From Beroe ovata (taxonomy: Eukaryota > Ctenophora > Nuda > Beroida > Beroidae), in contig CAMPET010000175.1 of NCBI GenBank assembly GCA_946803715.1, positions 48,573 through 61,127 of the forward strand: a DNA stretch of 12,555 bases. The letters run 5' to 3'. The notes beneath the pieces are model-generated. The model was not told the origin of the DNA. It ran no database searches and worked only from the letters and a program-made list of their open reading frames with translations. The position numbers and the translations under genes are program-made. Positions 10,116-12,555 of this stretch are shown here, in pieces (position 1 is the first letter of the stretch; each line of letters starts with the position of its first letter).

Positions 10116-12370
10116 TGAGAACAAGTGTCGAGCATTTACTTGCGGCGGCGGTTCTACCCGGGGAGAGAGAGGGGGATGTCCCATTATAAACGCTGTTTAT
10201 CTTGAGCCGGAAACTTGATAGTCATTCCGATTGTCTGGAATTGAGCGCGCGCGCACACATACGCACATAATCGCTATAATAATTATTTTCCCTACGAGTA
10301 CGAGCGGCAAGCGCCGGATATTTTGGTTAAATCTAGAAACTATGAGTATGACGATGAAGCGATAAACTGATTCAAAGCATTCAACTGTAATTCCCTTCGC
10401 AATACCCCATCTTGACTAGATAGTGTTTTAGACTGCTGTGCGGTGAATTCGATTGGTCATCCAAAGGCCAGGATCGTATTACTTTATCAATGCCGCTAAA
10501 GCATGGTAAACCACTTTCTCAGGCTGCGACTGAGCTGTCACATGAAGAAGTGGACACGACCAAGTTGATCGATCGGAATATGCTCCTTCAGAAAAGTAAC
10601 TCCGAGTTGGAGCGCGAATTGGCTGGAGTTAAGTCCCAGAACATCGAGTTGGTCCATCAGAGAGACTTTTATCAAGATCAGGTAACTATCAATATGATTG
10701 AAATTGGGAAACCATGCTCTGGTAAACTAGCTGTCAAGAGTGGATTTGGACAGTTCTGCTCCCCTCCAGGCCAAGGATTTCCATGACAACATGGAGCAAT
10801 TACGGAGTGAAGCTAGCAAGTTGATCACGGAGGCGAACGAGCGAGCAGCTAAAAGCGCCACTGAACTCGAACGGTGAGTATGTCATTGTCATGATTTGTT
10901 GACAGTGTACATTAGCATTATATTATGATGACATGCCCACATGCTACATATCATGACTCACTGATACTCATTACTAAATCTGAGTCCGCGTGGCGCGTCC
11001 AACTCCAAAAGGTTGAATGAGATAAGAAATAACGACGCACGTGCACAACTTTACCTGCCACAACTTGTCCCAGACTCCAGGACCATCTTGTGAAGACGGA
11101 GCAGAGTCATGCTGAGGATTTCCTCTCCGCAACGCAGAGTGAGCAGGACCTACGCTCAGACATTGCTCAACTCAGAGACGAGGTTTTGAGTCTCAATCAG
11201 ACACTCGACACCACTAGGTAAGACCAGCGTAGTATAGGGTGTCAATGTGGGATGAATTCTAGATTCTTCCAAACTTTGACCCTTGTCTTCATTCAAACAA
11301 ATCCAATTGCTATATTTCAATTTGTCCATGGACACCAATTATTGTGGTTCTAACACGTGTCCCATTGTTATTACCGCGTGTGTCCTACTTAGAGCAGAGA
11401 ACGCGCAAGAGGTTACCATGATGACGACGCAGCTGCACGTGGCGTGCGCGCAGCGCGACGAAGTACTCGACAAGATGACGTCGCTGGAATCCGAGGCAGC
11501 AGTCTATCAGACATCCTTGACGAATCTGCAGATAGCACTAGAGCAGTTTCAGCAAGGTAAGATGGTTGCTGGGTTTGTCATAATATGTTATAGTCGGGTA
11601 TTTAAAATGTCTGGATCGTTCGACACACTATGTAATATCCCGAACGTTATTAATTGCTTGTGGTCATGAACGGAAAACATCCATAAAGTTGCTTTTAGCC
11701 GCTGAGATATAGTTACGGGTAACTAATCGCAACATTTCTCAAAATTTCTTGTACCATGGGTAAATAATTACTCGGATATATCCGAATTATGCAGAATAGT
11801 AAATTCTCCCTCTCCCCTTTATAAAAGCATCGCATGCGATATTCAGCCCCTCTTTTACAGCCAGATTACCTGTCGCGGATTACTGTCTCCATGGGGATAG
11901 TCATAGTAACCCCGAATATATTACGGATCCGCTATAAAATCAATAATGGTGTTAATATCCGTAACTCTTGACGATCACGTGTTTCTAGCATATGGATCAC
12001 GTGAGTTCATGCATCGGTTTAGAACCACCGATCCTAGAAACGGTTTAAATATCCATGGGAATGCAGTGAAATATTATTCTCTCATAGGATACATTCAGAG
12101 GAATGGATTATGGAGTTTTACTAAGAATTATCGGAAATACGTTATAGCCATGCGTGAGGAATTTGCGTTGTATGTCGCGCTCTGCGTTAACTCTCACGCA
12201 CTGCGACGTCGCGTGATTGAGCAATGAGCATGTTGCGTCATATTCTATTAAACCGATTTGTTTCAGATAGGGAAGGGTACGCGTCAGAGGTGGAAGATCA
12301 GTACAAACGAAATATCGACATTATGAAGGAGCAGTTGGGAGTGGCTGAATCGGAGAAAACAGCGTTGCAG
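333..12370 (+). CDS. TRIP11: TRIP11/GMAP-210 golgin orthologue, central coiled coil, partial at both ends
   Basis: GMAP-210 is a cis-Golgi golgin that tethers curved vesicle membranes. In known family members the N-terminus holds an ALPS curvature sensor, the middle binds IFT20 and the C-terminal GRAB domain binds Arf1. Only the middle is here: exons A-T, about 993 residues counting one copy of exons I-N, rich in E, K, Q, L and S with heptad-like spacing and few prolines. Every junction is phase-compatible: A-B 0, B-C 1, C-D 0, D-E 2, E-F 0, F-G 0, G-H 0, H-I 1, I-J 1, J-K 0, K-L 1, L-M 0, M-N 0, N-O 0, O-P 0, P-Q 0, Q-R 2, R-S 2, S-T 1, T-next 0. Family assignment rests on exon A (NIDFSDP and following residues) and exons R-T (QRDE, NLQIALEQFQQ, ALQ) lining up in order with vertebrate TRIP11, recalled from memory. 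Another golgin is possible but less likely. Small missed exons in the larger introns cannot be excluded. Confidence 0.8.
563..1045 (+). other. Intron A-B (483 bp)
   Basis: Bounded by gtaagt and atcag. It holds a 26-bp perfectly alternating purine-pyrimidine stretch at 766-791, rich in CG. No coding segment with coiled-coil composition is visible on the plus strand. Confidence 0.75.
1046..1166 (+). CDS. TRIP11: Exon B, window residues 77-116
   Basis: The acceptor is cttatcag at 1038-1045 and the donor ggag|gtgaga at 1167. It starts in phase 0, matching exon A, and ends in phase 1. The peptide runs ALQAQLRSVYIEHQNELA, then a Q/E-rich coil, then a short GEGRSESQG linker. It has no stop in frame and typical coiled-coil composition. 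Confidence 0.85.
1287..1369 (+). CDS. TRIP11: Exon C, window residues 117-144
   Basis: The acceptor is aaaccag ending at 1286 and the donor aaacag|gttagg at 1370. Two leading bases complete a Gly codon with exon B; the end is phase 0. The peptide includes ESDNVAMQRKCSDLEQQL and ends GFFKQ. A short exon of 83 nt. Confidence 0.8.
1511..1695 (+). CDS. TRIP11: Exon D, window residues 145-205
   Basis: The acceptor is catctcccag ending at 1510, preceded by a pyrimidine-rich tract, and the donor is ctac|gtgagt at 1696. It starts in phase 0 and ends in phase 2. The peptide begins LEEEKNALEQLLAES and continues as coiled coil to RVAELENRGD, then a short PDAET linker. The ATG at 1493 lies in the intron, before the acceptor, so it is not a start. 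Confidence 0.88.
1730..2178 (+). repeat. 225-bp tandem duplication spanning the intron D-E end and the start of exon E
   Basis: Copy 1 is 1730-1953 and copy 2 is 1955-2178, each 224 bp, separated by a single N at 1954. By eye they differ at about seven sites (roughly 3%), with no indel noted. Copy 1 includes the exon E acceptor and 17 bases of exon (1937-1953), then stops exactly at the N; copy 2 continues into complete exon E. Loss of similarity at the N and the modest divergence fit two alleles joined by the assembler better than an ancient duplication. Confidence 0.85.
2162..2273 (+). CDS. TRIP11: Exon E, window residues 206-243
   Basis: The acceptor is tacag at 2157-2161 and the donor aaggag|gtatat at 2274. 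One leading base completes a Thr codon with exon D; the end is phase 0. The peptide runs SVISNLNLELGRKTSE to NVLSNKDKE. A competing AG five bases upstream (gcgcag, ending at 2156) would give the wrong phase after exon D. The first 17 bases of this exon and the intron before it also occur at 1730-1953, where the copy is cut off by an N. Confidence 0.8.
2274..2903 (+). other. Intron E-F (630 bp) with CA-rich array
   Basis: Bounded by gtatat and cccccag. A degenerate CA array fills about 2816-2888, close to the acceptor. The rest shows nothing recognisable. A small missed exon is possible but would have to be phase 0 on both sides. Confidence 0.7.
2816..2888 (+). repeat. CA-rich microsatellite upstream of exon F
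   Basis: Interrupted CA array (CAGA and CAAA variants) ending about 15 bases before the exon F acceptor. Confidence 0.88.
2904..2990 (+). CDS. TRIP11: Exon F, window residues 244-272
   Basis: The acceptor is caacccccag ending at 2903 and the donor atccag|gtaata at 2991. It is symmetric, phase 0 to phase 0, 29 codons. The peptide starts IGQLRIALDTVKSED and ends VVDSLKIQ. A degenerate CA array lies just upstream of the acceptor. The same frame stays open into the CA array, but that part is intronic. Confidence 0.82.
2991..3532 (+). other. Intron F-G (542 bp) with an assembly gap
   Basis: Bounded by gtaata and acacag. A single N at 3514 is followed by a pure CA run to the acceptor, so the length of the run is not reliable. 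No other feature is recognised. Confidence 0.7.
3533..3700 (+). CDS. TRIP11: Exon G, window residues 273-328
   Basis: The acceptor AG at 3531-3532 directly ends a short CA run that begins after an N at 3514. The donor is atacag|gtactg at 3701. It is symmetric, phase 0 to phase 0, 56 codons. The peptide starts VDGYKDSLKETGHQLLQ, contains AHNQLDKVSND and ends KEALIQ. It is a clear coiled coil. The polypyrimidine tract is weak, since the CA run replaces it, and the N lies close enough that the true intron sequence may be longer. Confidence 0.85.
3806..3950 (+). CDS. TRIP11: Exon H, window residues 329-376
   Basis: The acceptor is ttcccctag ending at 3805 and the donor ggctg|gtatga at 3951. It starts in phase 0 and ends in phase 1; its last base pairs with AG from exon I to give Glu. 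The peptide starts VKAKEDFITELQETCS, contains KRLTELEESFATV and ends TNQLKA. This phase-1 end is what makes the following tandem block frame-sensitive. Confidence 0.87.
4188..4475 (+). CDS. TRIP11: Exon I (copy 1), window residues 377-472, hydrophobic patch and acidic repeat
   Basis: The acceptor is cccccttcacag ending at 4187 and the donor gcaag|gtgaga at 4476. It is symmetric, phase 1 to phase 1. The peptide starts KVELVVESKELRDDLAS. It then has an unusual hydrophobic stretch, HPLFYILLEDLALTQG, followed by MLEIRDIIS. An acidic GEEKGEEESEEKGEV repeat and RRKLADKSEQLKIMQ close the exon. The DIIS segment resembles a KLDIIS segment of vertebrate GMAP-210 (from memory). The purine-rich 3' half holds four GTGAGG donor-like sites. 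Confidence 0.88.
4701..4867 (+). CDS. TRIP11: Exon J (copy 1), window residues 473-528
   Basis: The acceptor is tttcacacag ending at 4700 and the donor aaacag|gtaggc at 4868. Two leading bases complete Gly with exon I; the end is phase 0. The peptide contains SKLRTEQADMMSVFDHDD, then SQHRQEVEVLEDSVNEM, and ends VLVEEKQ. Confidence 0.87.
4868..5456 (+). other. Intron J-K (589 bp; copy 2 at 7550-8138)
   Basis: Bounded by gtaggc and ccgcag. It contains a basic open frame from 5240 (copy at 7922) that lacks coil character and is not needed to link J to K in phase 0. From 5068 onward it is identical between the two block copies. Confidence 0.7.
5457..5583 (+). CDS. TRIP11: Exon K (copy 1), window residues 529-570
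   Basis: The acceptor is cttaccgcag ending at 5456 and the donor aaccg|gtaggg at 5584. It starts in phase 0 and ends in phase 1. The peptide starts AKEEWSDEMRARQTKLESE and ends ELEEFKLT. An open frame runs upstream through the intron, and a different open frame starts at 5240, but only this segment has coiled-coil composition and splice-compatible ends. Confidence 0.85.
5840..5910 (+). CDS. TRIP11: Exon L (copy 1), window residues 571-594
   Basis: The acceptor is tctatcgcag ending at 5839 and the donor gaggag|gtggga at 5911. Two leading bases complete Ala with exon K; the end is phase 0. The peptide is EKEKNRLLKEIERLVGE then ASEVEE. This is the shortest exon, 71 nt. Confidence 0.82.
5991..6140 (+). 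repeat. CA-rich microsatellite upstream of exon M
   Basis: About 150 bp of interrupted (CA)n, ending a dozen bases before the exon M acceptor. Long open frames read through it on both strands (C/V or H/T repeats); these are artefacts of the repeat. Confidence 0.93.
6153..6290 (+). CDS. TRIP11: Exon M (copy 1), window residues 595-640
   Basis: The acceptor is cactgcag ending at 6152, just after a 150-bp CA-rich array. The donor is aaaaag|gtaacc at 6291. It is symmetric, phase 0 to phase 0, 46 codons. The peptide starts VYTLAVSEKEALMDETAS, contains EQKERDALEQERK and ends ESLKK. Confidence 0.87.
6550..6684 (+). CDS. TRIP11: Exon N (copy 1), window residues 641-685
   Basis: The acceptor is gcactcccag ending at 6549. 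The donor used is taag|gtcggg at 6685, which is a weak site, but it gives phase 0 and matches exon O. A stronger-looking site, gagt|gtaagg at 6680, would break the frame. The peptide starts AQSRLTVKDAKIDELSD, contains METKLMESSELVEFYK and ends TDECK. A GT array begins 16 bases after the donor. Confidence 0.8.
6701..6739 (+). repeat. GT microsatellite after exon N, ending at an assembly gap
   Basis: (GT)n with one CT interruption, cut at the N at 6740, so its length and what follows it are uncertain. Confidence 0.9.
6740..6740. other. Single-N assembly gap between block copies
   Basis: One N between a GT array and the abrupt restart of the block sequence. The other single Ns, at 1954, 3514 and 9424, also sit at repeat edges or duplication junctions. 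They look like contig-join placeholders of unknown true length. Confidence 0.8.
6874..7161 (+). CDS. TRIP11: Exon I' (copy 2 of exon I)
   Basis: The acceptor is ccctgcacag ending at 6873 and the donor gcaag|gtgaga at 7162. The protein is identical to copy 1. Four base differences from exon I are all synonymous (Glu GAG/GAA, Leu CTT/CTA, Gly GGG/GGT, Leu CTC/CTT). It needs a phase-1 upstream exon: exon H fits, exon N of copy 1 does not. Confidence 0.88.
7383..7549 (+). CDS. TRIP11: Exon J' (copy 2 of exon J)
   Basis: The splice sites and phases match exon J (acceptor cacacag ending at 7382, donor aaacag|gtaggc at 7550). No base difference from exon J was seen. Confidence 0.86.
8139..8265 (+). 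CDS. TRIP11: Exon K' (copy 2 of exon K)
   Basis: The splice sites and phases match exon K (acceptor ccgcag ending at 8138, donor aaccg|gtaggg at 8266). It lies in the core where the two copies appear identical. Confidence 0.85.
8522..8592 (+). CDS. TRIP11: Exon L' (copy 2 of exon L)
   Basis: The splice sites and phases match exon L (acceptor atcgcag ending at 8521, donor gaggag|gtggga at 8593). Identical to copy 1. Confidence 0.82.
8673..8822 (+). repeat. CA-rich microsatellite upstream of exon M'
   Basis: The same 150-bp interrupted CA array as in copy 1, with no difference seen by eye. Confidence 0.93.
8835..8972 (+). CDS. TRIP11: Exon M' (copy 2 of exon M)
   Basis: The splice sites and phases match exon M (acceptor ctgcag ending at 8834, donor aaaaag|gtaacc at 8973). 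Identical to copy 1, including the CA array just upstream. Confidence 0.86.
9232..9366 (+). CDS. TRIP11: Exon N' (copy 2 of exon N)
   Basis: The acceptor is actcccag ending at 9231 and the donor taag|gtcggg at 9367, with the same competing gtaagg site at 9362. The coding sequence is identical to exon N. This copy precedes exon O directly and joins it in phase 0. Confidence 0.8.
9383..9485 (+). repeat. GT microsatellite after exon N', containing an assembly gap
   Basis: Pure (GT)n to the N at 9424, then an interrupted GT array (TTGG and GGG variants) up to about 9485. The sequence after the N reaches exon O without another gap. Confidence 0.92.
9580..9828 (+). CDS. TRIP11: Exon O, window residues 686-768, Pro/Cys-rich break then coiled coil
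   Basis: The acceptor is tgttttgtag ending at 9579 and the donor gcagag|gtgagt at 9829. It is symmetric, phase 0 to phase 0, 83 codons. The first half (about residues 690-724) is not coiled coil: it contains SVQPPVSGEPSK, then TRDTPRDCSHDNTCDTPPCD. The second half returns to coil (VTELSRLRQELTDADARY, ending RIEFLEAE). The Pro/Cys-rich stretch is the clearest interruption of the rod in this window and is probably a hinge. Confidence 0.87.
9829..10522 (+). other. Intron O-P (694 bp)
   Basis: Bounded by gtgagt and tctcag. It contains the GT run at 10082-10115 and a 25-bp alternating purine-pyrimidine stretch at 10245-10269. No exon candidate with coiled-coil composition was seen. Confidence 0.72.
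10082..10115 (+). repeat. GT microsatellite in intron O-P
   Basis: A run of about 16 GT units, uninterrupted, with no N next to it. Confidence 0.92.
10523..10681 (+). CDS. TRIP11: Exon P, window residues 769-821
   Basis: The acceptor is ctttctcag ending at 10522 and the donor gatcag|gtaact at 10682. It is symmetric, phase 0 to phase 0, 53 codons. The peptide starts AATELSHEEVDTTKLIDRN, contains SELERELAGVKSQN and ends QRDFYQDQ. The ATG at 10490 lies upstream in the intron and is not a start. Confidence 0.87.
10770..10873 (+). CDS. TRIP11: Exon Q, window residues 822-855
   Basis: The acceptor is ctcccctccag ending at 10769 and the donor gaacg|gtgagt at 10874. It starts in phase 0 and ends in phase 2. 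The peptide starts AKDFHDNMEQLRSEASK and ends AKSATELE; the split codon makes Arg with exon R, giving ELERLQDHL, which resembles ELERLRNHL of vertebrate GMAP-210 (from memory). Confidence 0.86.
11074..11217 (+). CDS. TRIP11: Exon R, window residues 857-903
   Basis: The acceptor is acttgtcccag ending at 11073 and the donor cactag|gtaaga at 11218. It is symmetric, phase 2 to phase 2. The peptide starts LQDHLVKTEQSHAEDFLS, contains RSDIAQLRDEVLSLNQ and ends TLDTT. Confidence 0.87.
11393..11556 (+). CDS. TRIP11: Exon S, window residues 904-958, conserved NLQIALEQFQQ
   Basis: The acceptor is cctacttag ending at 11392 and the donor cagcaag|gtaaga at 11557. One leading base completes Arg; the end is phase 1. 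The peptide starts AENAQEVTMMTTQLHVA, contains AQRDEVLDKMTSLESE and ends TSLTNLQIALEQFQQ. Vertebrate GMAP-210 has SLANLQMVLEHFQQ at the matching place (from memory), preceded by a QRDE motif at similar spacing. This is the strongest family anchor in the window. Confidence 0.9.
11557..12266 (+). other. Intron S-T (710 bp), the longest intron
   Basis: Bounded by gtaaga and tttcag. It contains a 93-codon open frame at 11946-12227 with no coiled-coil features, judged accidental. Exons S and T join directly in phase 1 and keep the order seen in vertebrate GMAP-210, so no exon is needed here. Confidence 0.72.
12267..12370 (+). CDS. TRIP11: Exon T, window residues 959-993, last exon visible
   Basis: The acceptor is ttgtttcag ending at 12266 and the donor ttgcag|gtttca at 12371. 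Two leading bases complete Asp with exon S; the end is phase 0. The peptide is REGYASEVEDQYKRN, then IMKEQLGVAESEKTALQ. It lines up in order with the AMYSAELEKQKQ...VISLQ segment that follows the FQQ motif in vertebrate GMAP-210. The Arf-binding GRAB domain is expected a few dozen residues further on, outside the window. Confidence 0.84.
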
Positions 12371-12555
12371 GTTTCAATCCCATTAGATAAGATCCGAAAT
12401 TTACTACCAAGTTCTCAATTTCGGAGAATTTTGATGACAGTGAATTGCACGTTGAGTGTTGACTGATGAGGGGGTATTGGGGCTTTTTCAGTAATCATGA
12501 TTCCGCGTCTTTGCACTTTAGCGGTGTGAATGGAGCGGATTCATCGGTCATTTGA

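Noticed and set aside
11946-12227. 93-codon open frame with an ATG in intron S-T
   Set aside because: No recognisable motif and unlike the rest of the gene; exons S and T are contiguous in the homologous protein.
12522-12555. Possible next exon after a ctttag acceptor at the right edge
   Set aside because: In phase 0 it reads RCEWSGFIGHL, which has no coiled-coil character and does not resemble the expected downstream segment; too short to judge.
1-12555. Bacterial-type systems, CRISPR arrays, tRNA or rRNA genes, transposase genes
   Set aside because: Nothing of these kinds was seen; tandem repeats present are microsatellites and the block duplications described.

Overview
This is eukaryotic, almost certainly animal, genomic DNA. 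There are no prokaryotic operons. One long plus-strand gene is broken into many short exons (71-288 nt). Each exon is flanked by GT and AG splice sites, and introns run from about 90 to 710 bp with frequent CA/GT microsatellites. Intron density and size suggest an invertebrate metazoan; the species cannot be fixed from this window.

The gene is recognised as an orthologue of TRIP11, which encodes GMAP-210, a long coiled-coil tethering golgin of the cis-Golgi. I chained 20 exon types (A to T) by reading frame and splice phase, and every junction is phase-compatible. Together they give about 993 residues of almost uninterrupted coiled coil. The best anchors, compared with vertebrate GMAP-210 from memory, are an acidic NIDFSDP-like motif near the start (exon A) and NLQIALEQFQQ near the end (exon S; vertebrate NLQMVLEHFQQ). 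Both ends are missing: the N-terminal membrane-curvature (ALPS) segment lies upstream, and the Arf-binding GRAB domain should lie just downstream.

Layout: 1-332, intron or upstream sequence with a small degenerate repeat; 333-2990, exons A-F, with a 225-bp tandem repeat just before exon E; 3533-3950, exons G and H; 3987-6739, a block with exons I-N; 6741-9423, a second copy of that block (I'-N'); 9580-12370, exons O-T; 12371-12555, start of the next intron.

The main oddity is the 2.7-kb tandem block duplication, bounded by single N characters. Splicing the last exon of copy 1 to the first exon of copy 2 breaks the reading frame. The two exon sets differ only by four synonymous changes, and intron divergence is a few percent. 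The smaller duplication at exon E shows the same pattern (about 3% divergence, an N at the junction). The simplest reading is two haplotypes joined in tandem by the assembler, not real exon duplication. No undescribed biological system was found; the other points of interest concern splicing and assembly.
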